Source of the DNA: Rhizobiales bacterium CCH10-E5
GTDB lineage: Bacteria > Pseudomonadota > Alphaproteobacteria > Rhizobiales > Beijerinckiaceae
NCBI GenBank assembly: GCA_001556125.1
Contig: LSIG01000064.1
Location: 1 to 64,000 of the forward strand
Direction: 5' to 3'
Length of the DNA stretch: 64,000 nucleotides
Below the pieces are notes generated by a model that saw nothing but the letters and a program-made list of their open reading frames with translations, was not told the DNA's origin and searched no databases. Within the stretch, counting starts at the first letter, position 1. Every line of letters begins with the position of its first letter. The position numbers and the translations under genes are program-made. Shown here in pieces: positions 7,402 to 16,170 of the stretch.

Positions 7402-8415
7402 TCAGGGCTCCATCACATTGTCGGCGGTGAGGCGCTCGAGCAGGCGCTTCATGTCCTTCTCGCGGGCCGCCTGCGCTTCCACCCAGTCACGGATGAGCTG
7501 CTGCTCGGAGCGCATGTGCTGGACGAGGCCCTGGATGCCCTCGGCGAGGCTGGCGAGCGCCTGGGTCGCGGCGCGGTTGTTGGCGCCGCTCTCGGCCATG
7601 GCGGCGCCGAGCCGGTCCAGCCTGTCGGCCAGCGGGTCGCCCGTCAGCGAGCGCAGACCCGGCGCAGCGCCCGCGGCCGCCGTGCGCGTGCCGAGCCAGC
7701 TTTCCATCTCGTTACGGAAGCGGCGCTGGGCCTGCGCGACCTGCAATTCGAGGAAGCCGAGGATCAGCGAGCCGGCGATGCCGAAGAGCGAGGAGGAGAA
7801 GGACAGGCCCATGCCGGCGAGGGGCGCGGCGAGGCCGGCCTTGAGCTCGTCGAAAAGCACGCCGGCTTCCGCGCCCGTGCGCAGGCTCTTGATGACGTTG
7901 CCGACGGAGGAGACCGTGTCGAGCAAGCCCCAGAAGGTGCCGAGCAGGCCGAGGAAGACGAGCAGGCCTGCCAGATAGCGCAGCACCTCGCGGCCGTCGT
8001 CGAGCCGGACCGAGATCGATTCGAGCACCGTCGCCGCCTGGGCCGGGGCGAGGCTGCGGGCCTCGAGCGCCGGCAGCACCGGGCCGAGCGGCGCGATGAC
8101 CTCGCCGCGGCGGATCTCCGCGGCGGCGGGAGCTGCGGCGAGGCGGGTGGCGGCGCGCGCCTCGGCATGGAGGCGCCAGAGTTCGCGCAGCGCGATCAGG
8201 ACGCCGACGAGGAGCGAGCCGAGGATCAGGCCGTTCAGGCCCGGATTGGTCATGAAGGCGGTGATCAGGCCGCCCTGGAGGATGAAGCCGAGGAAGCCGA
8301 TCAGCGCGAGGAAGACGAGGGCGCGGACGACATAGCGCAGCGGGCGCGAGAACCGCGTCTCCTCCCGCGGGGGCGCGGCCATGTCGCGTTCGGCCGCCAG
8401 ATCCTCAGTCGCCAT
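7402..8415 (-). CDS. MotA/TolQ/ExbB-like proton-channel protein
   Basis: 337 residues with four hydrophobic segments: a pair near residues 30-75 and the conserved pair near residues 145-225 (LLVFLGLLGTFWGLLDTV and APLAGMGLSFSSSLFGIAGSLILG), which match the channel-forming helices of the MotA/ExbB family. The cytoplasmic C-terminus is helical and charged. Paired with the OmpA-domain protein just downstream it should form an inner-membrane ion-powered motor. Not the TolQ of this genome, which lies at 33688. Confidence 0.8.
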   Translation of the reverse strand: MATEDLAAERDMAAPPREETRFSRPLRYVVRALVFLALIGFLGFILQGGLITAFMTNPGLNGLILGSLLVGVLIALRELWRLHAEARAATRLAAAPAAAEIRRGEVIAPLGPVLPALEARSLAPAQAATVLESISVRLDDGREVLRYLAGLLVFLGLLGTFWGLLDTVSSVGNVIKSLRTGAEAGVLFDELKAGLAAPLAGMGLSFSSSLFGIAGSLILGFLELQVAQAQRRFRNEMESWLGTRTAAAGAAPGLRSLTGDPLADRLDRLGAAMAESGANNRAATQALASLAEGIQGLVQHMRSEQQLIRDWVEAQAAREKDMKRLLERLTADNVMEP

Positions 8416-8537
8416 GCTTAATCATCCGTTCGCCATCGTCACGGGAGGGACTGTCGCTTCCCGTGCCGCGATGATCAAGCGCGAAAGATCAAGGGGATAT
8501 GACCAAAGCCGCGGCTGTTGCCGCGAGGTTGCGCGGC

Positions 8538-9323
8538 TCAGACCGTCTTGAGCGCGGCGCGCAGGGCCTGCTCGCCGATCTCGTTGCCGCAGATGATGTC
8601 GCGGGCCATGGTCGGCTGCTTGCCGTCGAGCGTGCCGAAGGTGCCGCCCGCCTCGCGGATCATCACGGCCCCGGCCGCGAAGTCCCAGGTGTTGAGGTCG
8701 CGCTCCCAATAGGCGTCGAAGCGGCCGGCGGCGACATAGGCGATGTCGAGGGCGGCGCAGCCCATGCGGCGGACATTGGAGAAGCGGGTCATCACCGCGC
8801 CGAGCTCGCGCAGGAAGAGCGGATGGCCGCCCTTGCCGATATGCGGAACGCCCATGCCCACGAGCATCTCGCTCGGCTCGCGACGGCCCGAGACGCGCAT
8901 GCGCCGGTTGTTGACATAGGCGCCCTTGCCCTTCTCGGCGATGAAGAGCTCGTCCTTGGCGGCGTCGTAGATCACGCCGGCGACGAACTGGTTGTCGCGC
9001 TCCAGCGCCACCGAGATGTTCCAGTGCGGCACGCCGCGCAGGAAGTTGTGGGTGCCGTCGAGCGGGTCGATGTGCCAGCGATTGCTCTCGTCCGTTCCCT
9101 GGACGACGCCGCTCTCCTCCAGGACGAAGCCATAGCCGGGCCGGGCCTTTTCGAGCGAGGCGCGCAGGATCTCCTCGGCCTTGTGGTCCGCCTTCGAGAC
9201 GAAGTCGCCCGGACCCTTGGCGAGGACCTGCAGGTTCTCGACCTCGCCGAAGTCGCGCTTCAGCGAACGCGACGCCTTCATCACGGCGTCGGTCATCACG
9301 GTCATCAGGGGAGAGCGGATCAT
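8538..9323 (-). CDS. suhB: Inositol monophosphatase family phosphatase
   Basis: 261 residues with the complete metal-site set of the family: the EES motif near residue 68, IDPLDGTHNFLRG near residue 85 and WDFAAGAVMIREAGG near residue 215. Such enzymes remove phosphate from inositol 1-phosphate or related substrates using magnesium; the bacterial SuhB also affects rRNA transcription antitermination. Monocistronic or leading the MotA-like group, 122 bp downstream. Substrate in this host is inferred only from the family. Confidence 0.85.
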   Translation of the reverse strand: MIRSPLMTVMTDAVMKASRSLKRDFGEVENLQVLAKGPGDFVSKADHKAEEILRASLEKARPGYGFVLEESGVVQGTDESNRWHIDPLDGTHNFLRGVPHWNISVALERDNQFVAGVIYDAAKDELFIAEKGKGAYVNNRRMRVSGRREPSEMLVGMGVPHIGKGGHPLFLRELGAVMTRFSNVRRMGCAALDIAYVAAGRFDAYWERDLNTWDFAAGAVMIREAGGTFGTLDGKQPTMARDIICGNEIGEQALRAALKTV

Positions 9324-9465
9324 CGGTAACCTCGTTCGCGCCGTTCGGCGCAGCAGTGGGACCCCGGCTTGACAGGATCCGGTTCAGACAGCGGGCCCGG
9401 CTCCGGGGCGCGTCGGGCGCTCGCGGCAGGGCTTCGGGAAACTCGCCCGGTCCCTTGCTCGCCCG

Positions 9466-10389
9466 TTACGGCGCCGTCAAGGCCGCGCCCTCGATCCGGC
9501 TGGCGGCGAGGCGGGCGGCGCGGGCCTGCTGTTCCGGGTTCAGCCGGTCGAAGAGCTGCTCCAGCGCCGGGTCGTCCAGCCCCTGCGCGCGCGCTGCGAG
9601 GTGCCAGGCGGCCGCCTCGATCGAGTCAGGCGGAATGCCGCGTCCGCTCTGGTAGAGCCGCGCGATGCGGTTCTGCGCGATCGGATTGCCCTTGCCCGCC
9701 GCCCTCAGAAAGAGTTGCGCCGCCGCGGCCTCGTCGGAGGCGACGCCGGTGCCGTTGAACAGCATGATGGCATATTCGATCTCGGCCGGGAGATGACCGG
9801 CGTTGGCGGCCTGTGCCATCCAGCGGGCCGCCTGCTCGTCGCTTTTCGGCATGCCGCGGCCCTGCCGCGCCAGCGTCGCCAGCGCATGGAGCGCGTCGGG
9901 GATGCCGCCTCTCGCGGCGATCTCGAGGCTGCGGATGGCCTCGGCCTCATCGGTCGGCTGGCCTGTCGCCAGCAAAGCGAGGGCGAGGTTGTAGTTGGCG
10001 GCGGGGTGGCCCGCCGCGGCGGCACGTTTCAGCAGCGCGCCGGCCCGGGCGGGATCGCGCCGGCCACTCGCGTCATCGAGCAGGGCGATGGCGAGCGCGT
10101 AGACGGCGTTGACGTCCCCGCGCTCGGCGGCGCGCTCATACCATTCGGAGGCGACCTTCTGGTCCGGTCGCACGCCGAGGCCCTGGCGGTAGATCTCGCC
10201 GACCAGCGTCATCGCCGCGGCGTCCTTGCTGTCCACCTCGATGCGCTTGAGCGCCTCGGAAAGCGCGCGGCGGTAATGGCCGGTCTGATAGGCGCCATAG
10301 GCGAGATCACGCTCGGCCGCGGCAGCGGGCGATGCGAAGGAGAGGCCGGCCAGCCACAGCCCGGCGAGGGCCCGGCGCAGGCCTGTCAT
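9466..10389 (-). CDS. Exported Sel1/TPR-repeat protein
   Basis: 307 residues: a signal peptide (ALAGLWLAGLSFASPAAAAE), then tandem Sel1-like repeats of about 36 residues (for example GVRPDQKVASEWYERAAERGDVNAVYALA, followed by four or more similar units to residue 265). Repeats of this kind form a solenoid that binds other proteins, here in the periplasm. Its start overlaps the ThiE-like gene by ATGA, so it is translated from the same leftward message as the ThiE-like gene and benE. No specific partner can be named. Confidence 0.78.
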   Translation of the reverse strand: MTGLRRALAGLWLAGLSFASPAAAAERDLAYGAYQTGHYRRALSEALKRIEVDSKDAAAMTLVGEIYRQGLGVRPDQKVASEWYERAAERGDVNAVYALAIALLDDASGRRDPARAGALLKRAAAAGHPAANYNLALALLATGQPTDEAEAIRSLEIAARGGIPDALHALATLARQGRGMPKSDEQAARWMAQAANAGHLPAEIEYAIMLFNGTGVASDEAAAAQLFLRAAGKGNPIAQNRIARLYQSGRGIPPDSIEAAAWHLAARAQGLDDPALEQLFDRLNPEQQARAARLAASRIEGAALTAP

Positions 10390-11039
10390 CGCGCCGCCTT
10401 CCGCGCGGCGCAGGCGGCGATGGCCGCATTCGCCTCGGCCACGAGGGCCCGCAGGTCACGGCCCTCCTCGAAGGCCCATGCGCCGAGCGCGACGAATTCA
10501 GCGCCGGTTTCGGCGAGGGCTGCGACGGAGTCCGGATCGGGCGCATAGGCGACGCAGGGCGTCTCGAAAATCTCGGCCCACCAGCCGGCGCGCTCGATCA
10601 CGGCCGGCAGAGGCGGCATCGAGCCGTCCGGGCGCGGCTCGCCGAACATGACATAGTCGACGCCGGCCTCGCCGACATCCATGGCGTCGTGGCGGGCGCG
10701 CAGCCCGCCGGCGCCGATGATGCGCTCGCCCTTGAGGCTCGAGCGCGCTTCGGCGATCGCCTCGGGCCCACCGGCGAGATGGACGCCGTCGGCGCCGCCC
10801 CTCGTCGCGACGAGCGCGGAATCAGCGACGACGAGCGCGACATTGGCGCCCTGCACCGGGCCGGCGAGGCGCTTCACCCGCTCGATGCGGCTGCGCTCGT
10901 CGCCGGGGGCGAGCTGCAGCAGCACCGCGGCGAGATCGCCGCCGGCCTGGGCCTGCATCAGGCGGAAGGCCATCGCCTCGGCATCCGCCACGGGCGGGGT
11001 GACGAGCATCAGGCGGGTGGGGGGAGAGGTCGTGGTCAT
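10386..11039 (-). CDS. Thiamine-phosphate synthase-like protein
   Basis: 217 residues, ATG at 11039 overlapping the benE stop by ATGA. It has the TIM-barrel pattern of ThiE: LMLVTPP at the start, ANVALVVADSALVATRGGADGVHLAG in the middle and ERIIGAGGLRARHDA, YVMFGEP near residues 120-155. The usual GP(V/I)FPT phosphate-binding element reads FGEPRPDGS, so activity towards the normal thiazole/pyrimidine substrates is uncertain. Neighbours are a benzoate-type transporter and a Sel1 protein rather than thiamine genes. Confidence 0.7.
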   Translation of the reverse strand: MTTTSPPTRLMLVTPPVADAEAMAFRLMQAQAGGDLAAVLLQLAPGDERSRIERVKRLAGPVQGANVALVVADSALVATRGGADGVHLAGGPEAIAEARSSLKGERIIGAGGLRARHDAMDVGEAGVDYVMFGEPRPDGSMPPLPAVIERAGWWAEIFETPCVAYAPDPDSVAALAETGAEFVALGAWAFEEGRDLRALVAEANAAIAACAARKAAR

Positions 11040-12190
11040 GATCTTGCGCGCAAACGGCCCGCGATGGCGTCCAATGTCAAGACTCCGAGGCCGGCAACGA
11101 GGCTCCAGAAGGCCGAGCCGACGCCGAACAGCGTCAGGCTCGAGGCCGCCACCGCGAAGGCGATGATGGCGGCGAAGCGATGCGCGTCCGAGGCGGTGGC
11201 CTGGGTGAGGGCGCCCGTCAGCGAGCCGACGAGGCCGAGGCCGGCGACCGCCACGATCAGCGCCTTGGGCATGGCGAGGATGAGGGCGAGCAGCAGCCCG
11301 GCCGTCGCGGCGATGGCGAGCCAGAGCAGGCCGTAGAGGATGCCCGCCTTCCAGCGCTGCGCCGGATCGGGATGGGTGTCGGGGCCGGTGCAGATCGAGG
11401 CGCTGATCGCGGCCATGTTGACCATATGCGCGCCGAAGGGCGCGGTGAGGAAGGAGGTGAGGCCGGTGACGAAAAGGCAGGCCGGCACGGGGGGCTGGTA
11501 GCCGGCGGCGCGCAGCACGGCGAAGCCGGGCAGGTTCTGCGCCGCCATGGTGACGAGATAGAGCGGGATGCCGATGCCGAGCATGGCGGCGGTATCGAAG
11601 CGCGGTGTGACGAATTCGAGGCCGGTGAGGGCGAGCCTGCCGGTGGGCCAGGCGGCGAGCCCCGTGGCGAAGCTGACCGCGATGCCGACGCCGAGCGCGG
11701 CGATGACGCCCAGGAAGGGATTGACCAGCCGCGCCAGCAGGAAGACCGCCAGCAGCGGCAGGACGAGGCCGGGCGAGACCCGCGCCTCGTCGAAGACCGC
11801 CACGACGAAGCGGAAGATCACGCCGGCCAGCATGGCGGCGGCGATCGGCATCGGGATCTTCTCGATCAGCGCGCCGAGCGGGCGGAAGGCGGCGGTCAGC
11901 ATCATCAGCGCCGCGGCGAGCAGGAAGGCGCCGATGGCGGCGGCCATGTCGAGCCCGCTGCTCGCTGCGATGAGGGCGGCGCCCGGTGTCGACCAGGCGC
12001 AGATGATCGGCAGGCGGTGGCGCCAGGAGAGCCAGAGGCTCGCCACCCCCTTGGCCAGGGCCAGGCCCGCGATCCAGGAGACCGTCTGGGCCGGCGTCGC
12101 ATCCAGCGCCTGCGCCGCCGCCAGCACGACGGCGACCGAGGCGGCGAAGCCGACGAAGACGGCGACGAGGGCTGAGAACAGGAGGGACAT
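11036..12190 (-). CDS. benE: BenE-family membrane symporter
   Basis: 384 residues, almost entirely hydrophobic with about 11-12 transmembrane helices. It carries the BenE/NCS2-like pattern: CAWSTPGAALI near residue 64, a GxxxP-rich central part, and TAPFGAHMVNMAAISASICTG near residue 252, the family's characteristic re-entrant segment. BenE proteins import benzoate with protons. No benzoate degradation genes are in view, so the cargo is unknown. First gene of a leftward three-gene operon, divergent from phoX. Confidence 0.85.
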   Translation of the reverse strand: MSLLFSALVAVFVGFAASVAVVLAAAQALDATPAQTVSWIAGLALAKGVASLWLSWRHRLPIICAWSTPGAALIAASSGLDMAAAIGAFLLAAALMMLTAAFRPLGALIEKIPMPIAAAMLAGVIFRFVVAVFDEARVSPGLVLPLLAVFLLARLVNPFLGVIAALGVGIAVSFATGLAAWPTGRLALTGLEFVTPRFDTAAMLGIGIPLYLVTMAAQNLPGFAVLRAAGYQPPVPACLFVTGLTSFLTAPFGAHMVNMAAISASICTGPDTHPDPAQRWKAGILYGLLWLAIAATAGLLLALILAMPKALIVAVAGLGLVGSLTGALTQATASDAHRFAAIIAFAVAASSLTLFGVGSAFWSLVAGLGVLTLDAIAGRLRARS

Positions 12191-12275
12191 GCGGGTTCTG
12201 CGGCGGCGGGGGCTCCTTGAACCAGAATATGCGGTGCGCCGGAAGGGCCGGCCGCGCAGGGCCGCCCGACGCCGT

Positions 12276-12293
12276 CGTCACCGCAGCGTCACC
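12276..12293 (+). promoter_or_regulatory. Pho-box-like direct repeat upstream of phoX
   Basis: Two CGTCACC units (12276-12282 and 12287-12293) separated by four bases, giving the 11-base periodicity of PhoB sites. The half-sites share GTCA with the consensus CTGTCAT but not its first two bases. PhoB control of phoX is established elsewhere; here it rests on the spacing and position. Confidence 0.4.
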
Positions 12294-12356
12294 CTCGCCG
12301 GATAGGCCTCGATCTGTTCCAATGCCAATCTGCGCATGTCACCGGGATCAGGACCC

Positions 12357-14360
12357 ATGAGCCAGGACAGCCCTTACGAATCGACCTTCGGCGCCAGTCT
12401 TCTGGAGCATGAGGACGCCGCGCCGCAGAACCCGACCGACAACGCCACGATGGGCGAGCTGATCTCCCAGCGCTTCTCGCGCCGCGGCCTGCTGAAGGGC
12501 GCGCTCGCCGTCTCCGCGATCTCGGCAACCGTCGGCACGCTCGCTCTGGAGACGGCCGAGCAGGCGCAGGCGCAGGCTGCGAAATCCGCCTTCGCCTTCA
12601 AGGAGGTCGAGGCCGGCGTCGATGCCGATCATCACGTCGCCGAGGGCTATGACGCGCAGGTCCTACTGCGCTGGGGCGACGCGGTCACGGCCGATGCGCC
12701 GGCCTTCGACCCCGCGAAGCAGACGCCGGAGGCTCAGGCCCAGCAATTTGGCTACAACAACGACTTCGTCGGCTATCTGCCGATGCCCGGCGCGGCGGAC
12801 CCGTCCGCCCATGGCGTGCTCTTCGTCAATCACGAATACACCAACCCGCATCTGATGTTCCCCGGCGTCGTCGAGATGAAGGACGGCAAGCCGGTGCTGA
12901 AGAATGCGACGCCCGAGCGCTTCAAGATCGAGGCGATGGCGCATGGCGCGACCGTCGCGGAAATCCGCCGCACCGACGGGAAATGGGCGCTGGTGCCGGA
13001 TTCGAAGCTCAACCGGCGCATCACGGTCGCCACCGAGATGCAGCTCTCGGGCCCCGTCGCGGGAACCGACCGCGTCAAGACTGCGGCTGATGCCAGCGGC
13101 CGCAAGGTGCTGGGTACGCTCAACAACTGCTCGGGCGCGATGACGCCCTGGGGGACCTTCGTCTCGGGCGAGGAGAACTTCCACGGCTATTTCTCCGGCA
13201 AGCTGCCGGAGGGCCATCGCGAAGAGGCGAACTACAAGCGCCTTGCCATCCCGTCCTCGCCCTATGCCTGGGGCCGGTTCGAGGAGCGCTTCGACCTGGC
13301 GAAGGAGCCCAACGAGGCCAACCGCTTCGGCTGGGTGATCGAGGTCGATCCGTTCGATCCGACCTCCGTGCCGAAGAAGCGCTCGGCGCTCGGCCGCTTC
13401 AAGCATGAAGGCGCCGACATGATCGTGGCGAAGGACGGCCGCGTCGTGGCCTATCTCGGCGACGACGAGCGCTTCGACTATGTCTACAAATTCGTCACGG
13501 CGGGCCGCTTTGACGCCAATAACCGCGCGGCCAATCTGGACCTGCTCGATACCGGCACGCTCCATGTCGCGAAGTTCGCGGCGGACGGCACGGTGGAATG
13601 GCTGCCGCTGGTCTTCGGGCAGGGCCCGCTGACGGCGGCCAACGGCTTCCAGAGCCAGGCCGATGTGCTGATCGAGACCCGCCGCGCCGGCGACCTGCTC
13701 GGCGCCACCAAGATGGACCGGCCCGAGGACATCACACCCAATCCGGTGACCGGCAAGGTCTATGTGATGCTGACCAACAATTCGAACCGTACGGACGCGC
13801 AGGTCGATGCGGCCAATCCGCGGGCGAAGAACGCCTTCGGCCATATCATCGAGATCATCGAGGAGGGCGGCGACCACACCGCCACGAAGGGGCGCTGGGA
13901 GATCCTGCTGAAATGCGGCGATCCTTCGGTGGCCGCCGTGGGCGCGACCTTCTCGACCGACACGACCAAGAGCGGCTGGTTCGGCATGCCCGACAACGCC
14001 GTGGTCGATTCGGCCGGGCGGCTCTGGGTCGCGACCGACGGCAACGACGTCAGCGTCACCGGGCGGACCGACGGGCTCTGGGCGGTCGACACCGAGGGCG
14101 GCGCGCGCCGGACCTCGAAGCTGTTCTACCGCGTGCCGCATGGTGCCGAACTCTGCGGCCCCTGCTTCACGCCCGACGACACCACCGCCTTCGTGGCCGT
14201 GCAGCATCCCGGCGACGACGGCCCGGACTGGCCGGCCTTCGGCCGCCGCTCCTATTACGAGGATCTCTCGACGCGCTGGCCGGATTTCAAGCCGGACATG
14301 CCGGTGCGGCCCTCGGTGGTGGCGATCACCAAGAAGGGCGGCGGCAAGATCGGCGTTTGA
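12357..14360 (+). CDS. phoX: PhoX-family phosphatase, Tat-exported
   Basis: 667 residues from ATG 12357, which has AGGA eight bases upstream; an ATG at 12336 is less well placed. A twin-arginine signal (SRRGLLKG near residue 38, then a hydrophobic stretch ending before AQAQA) directs the folded enzyme to the periplasm. The PhoX/DUF839 body shows VLFVNHEYTNPH, NCSGAMTPWGTFVSGEE and RPEDITPNP, residues that hold the calcium/iron cofactor. The enzyme releases phosphate from organic phosphoesters. Monocistronic, ending at a strong terminator. Confidence 0.88.
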   Translation: MSQDSPYESTFGASLLEHEDAAPQNPTDNATMGELISQRFSRRGLLKGALAVSAISATVGTLALETAEQAQAQAAKSAFAFKEVEAGVDADHHVAEGYDAQVLLRWGDAVTADAPAFDPAKQTPEAQAQQFGYNNDFVGYLPMPGAADPSAHGVLFVNHEYTNPHLMFPGVVEMKDGKPVLKNATPERFKIEAMAHGATVAEIRRTDGKWALVPDSKLNRRITVATEMQLSGPVAGTDRVKTAADASGRKVLGTLNNCSGAMTPWGTFVSGEENFHGYFSGKLPEGHREEANYKRLAIPSSPYAWGRFEERFDLAKEPNEANRFGWVIEVDPFDPTSVPKKRSALGRFKHEGADMIVAKDGRVVAYLGDDERFDYVYKFVTAGRFDANNRAANLDLLDTGTLHVAKFAADGTVEWLPLVFGQGPLTAANGFQSQADVLIETRRAGDLLGATKMDRPEDITPNPVTGKVYVMLTNNSNRTDAQVDAANPRAKNAFGHIIEIIEEGGDHTATKGRWEILLKCGDPSVAAVGATFSTDTTKSGWFGMPDNAVVDSAGRLWVATDGNDVSVTGRTDGLWAVDTEGGARRTSKLFYRVPHGAELCGPCFTPDDTTAFVAVQHPGDDGPDWPAFGRRSYYEDLSTRWPDFKPDMPVRPSVVAITKKGGGKIGV

Positions 14361-14407
14361 TCGCAAGCGTCATGGTCGGGCTTGAGCCGACCATCCCTTC
14401 ACACAGA

Positions 14408-14435
14408 AACGCCCGGCAAATTGCCGGGCGTTTTT
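14408..14435. terminator. Intrinsic terminator after phoX
   Basis: AACGCCCGGCAA paired with TTGCCGGGCGTT, followed by TTTTT. It ends phoX transcription; the symmetric A-run also makes it usable for the opposing fba gene. Confidence 0.85.
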
Positions 14436-14466
14436 GTAGGGGCGCTTTTTGCGGGAGCGCCTGGAC

Positions 14467-14549
14467 CGTCATTGCGAGGAGCGCCAGCGACGAAGCAATC
14501 CAAGGGATGCGCGCTGGTCTGGATTGCTTCGCTGCGCTCGCAATGACGG
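14467..14549. repeat. Imperfect palindromic intergenic repeat
   Basis: The ends CCGTCATTGCGAG and CTCGCAATGACGG are inverted copies, and inside them CGAAGCAATCCA / TGGATTGCTTCG pair again. This layout is that of short dispersed palindromes found in many Hyphomicrobiales genomes. It lies between phoX and fba, after the terminator. No copy elsewhere in this window was noticed. Confidence 0.7.
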
Positions 14550-14562
14550 CTGTGGCTTGGCC

Positions 14563-15639
14563 TCAGCCCGCCTTGCCGAAGGTCGGGTCGAGCTCGCCCT
14601 TGGCGTAGCGCTTGGCCATCTCGGCGGTGGTGAGCACGCGCTTGATCTTGCTGGCCTGGCCGGCGGTGTTGAACTCCTGCAGGCGCTGCTTGCAGAGCTT
14701 CGTCATCGCCTCCATGGCGGGCTTCAGATATTTGCGCGGGTCGAACTCGCCGGGATGCTCGGAGAGGATCTTCCGGATCTGGCCAGTCATCGCCATGCGG
14801 TTGTCGGTGTCGATGTTGATCTTGCGGACGCCGTGCTTGATGCCGCGCTGGATCTCCTCGACCGGCACACCCCAGGTCTGGGGCATCTTGCCGCCATACT
14901 GGTTGATGATGTCCTGGAGGTCCTGCGGCACCGAGGAGGAGCCGTGCATGACGAGGTGCATGCTCGGCAGCTTCTTGTGGATCTCCTCGATGACATGCAT
15001 CGCCAGGATCGCGCCATCGGGCTTGCGGGTGAACTTGTAGGCGCCATGCGAGGTGCCCATGGCGATGGCGAGCGCATCGACCTTGGTCTCGGCGACGAAT
15101 TTCACCGCCTCGTCCGGATTGGTCAGGAGCTGGTCGTGGGAGAGCTTGCCCTCGAAGCCGTGGCCGTCCTCCTTCTCGCCCTCGCCGGATTCCAGCGAGC
15201 CGAGCACGCCGAGCTCGCCCTCGACGGAGATGCCGCCGAGATGGGCCATCTCCGTCACGGTGCGGGTCACGCCGACATTGTAGTCCCAGTCGCCCGGGGT
15301 CTTGCCGTCGGCCTTGAGCGAGCCGTCCATCATCACCGAGGTGAAGCCGGCCTGGATCGCGGTCATGCAGGTCGCCGGCTCGTTGCCGTGGTCGAGATGC
15401 ACGCAGACGGGGATGTGCGGGTAGATCTCGGTGACCGCATCCATCATGTGCTTGAGCATGACGTCGTTGGCGTAGGAGCGCGCGCCACGCGAGGCCTGGA
15501 TGATGACCGGGGCGTCGGTGGCGTCCGCGGCCGCCATGATCGCCAGCGCCTGCTCCATGTTGTTGATGTTGAAGGCGGGCACGCCGTAGTCGTTCTCGGC
15601 GGCATGGTCGAGCAGTTGGCGAAGCGTGATACGGGCCAC
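14563..15639 (-). CDS. fba: Class II fructose-1,6-bisphosphate aldolase (CbbA type)
   Basis: 358 residues of the Calvin-cycle subtype of zinc aldolases: [10 protein letters not shown] near residue 80 supplies the catalytic aspartate and a zinc histidine, VEGELGVLG follows near residue 140, and HGSSSVPQ near residue 233 holds another ligand. The enzyme interconverts fructose 1,6-bisphosphate with two triose phosphates. Last gene of the tkt-gap-pgk-fba group on the minus strand but 531 bp from pgk, so it probably has its own promoter. Confidence 0.93.
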   Translation of the reverse strand: MARITLRQLLDHAAENDYGVPAFNINNMEQALAIMAAADATDAPVIIQASRGARSYANDVMLKHMMDAVTEIYPHIPVCVHLDHGNEPATCMTAIQAGFTSVMMDGSLKADGKTPGDWDYNVGVTRTVTEMAHLGGISVEGELGVLGSLESGEGEKEDGHGFEGKLSHDQLLTNPDEAVKFVAETKVDALAIAMGTSHGAYKFTRKPDGAILAMHVIEEIHKKLPSMHLVMHGSSSVPQDLQDIINQYGGKMPQTWGVPVEEIQRGIKHGVRKINIDTDNRMAMTGQIRKILSEHPGEFDPRKYLKPAMEAMTKLCKQRLQEFNTAGQASKIKRVLTTAEMAKRYAKGELDPTFGKAG

Positions 15640-15777
15640 GTTGGCACTCCCCTTGAGGCATGGATAGGGGAGGATGTAGTGCGCCGCTTGCCGGATGGCA
15701 AAGCCAAAGCGGCGATCGGAGGCCGGATTCAGCGGCCGCGGGCTAGCACCTTAGGGTCAGTCCCGCCGCTTGCGCAG

Positions 15778-16092
15778 TCATGTGGAGAAGCGATCGTCCA
15801 GCCGGAGCATCCGATCAATCTCGGCCTCCATCGCGGTTAGTTCTGCTCTGCGTTCCCGTAACCACCGCGACCAGGTCTGCCTGCGCAACCAGGTCCGCGC
15901 TCCCGCCTCGTCCGGCGAGTCAGTGACTGCACGCGAACGCGCCCTTCGCCTGATTGAAGCGACCTCCGTGCGGATCGCGCTTCTCAGGCGGTCTTCGCCG
16001 ATTTCATTCGCGTTGCCCTTGGAGAGAGCGTAGAACCGGCCCCATTGGCCGCTAGGCGGTTCCTTAAGGGACCGTGCCGAGGCACGCCAAGT
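15778..16092 (-). pseudogene. Possible gene remnant without start codon
   Basis: An open frame of 104 codons bounded by stops, with no ATG or GTG in its first 80 codons. Its translation has protein-like composition (GQWGRFYALSKGNANEIGED, later WLRERRAELTAMEAEIDRML before the stop). The 5' side abuts a dispersed repeat, which may have replaced the original start. Family not recognised; it could also be chance in GC-rich DNA. Confidence 0.25.
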
Positions 16093-16107
16093 TCAGCGCC
16101 AACTGGA

Positions 16108-16152
16108 GCATCCTTCGAGACGCGCTCCAGCGGAGCGCTCCTCAGGATGAGG
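16108..16152. repeat. Dispersed repeat, single unit
   Basis: Contains CATCCTTCGAGACGCGC, a short GC stem and GCTCCTCAGGATGAGGGCTGAG. The same two blocks recur at 26300-26414, there in a double, inverted arrangement. Confidence 0.7.
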
Positions 16153-16170
16153 GCTGAGGAGATGGCTTTC

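Larger units (their letters stand above)
15640..16170. other. 531-bp gap between pgk and fba
   Basis: Holds the fba promoter region, a possible gene remnant on the minus strand (15778-16092) and a dispersed repeat half-unit (16108-16152). No intact gene with a start codon was found on either strand; the 87-codon plus-strand frame at 15770 is serine/arginine-rich and looks like a shadow of the minus strand. Confidence 0.6.

Noticed and set aside
6380..8415. Zorya-type defence system (ZorA/ZorB)
   Set aside because: The MotA/MotB-like pair fits superficially, but no ZorC, ZorD or ZorE gene is present; the neighbours are a cytochrome c, a DUF1989 protein and suhB.
15770..16033. Plus-strand 87-codon frame in the pgk-fba gap
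   Set aside because: Serine/arginine-rich shadow of the minus strand with no ribosome-binding site or recognisable family.
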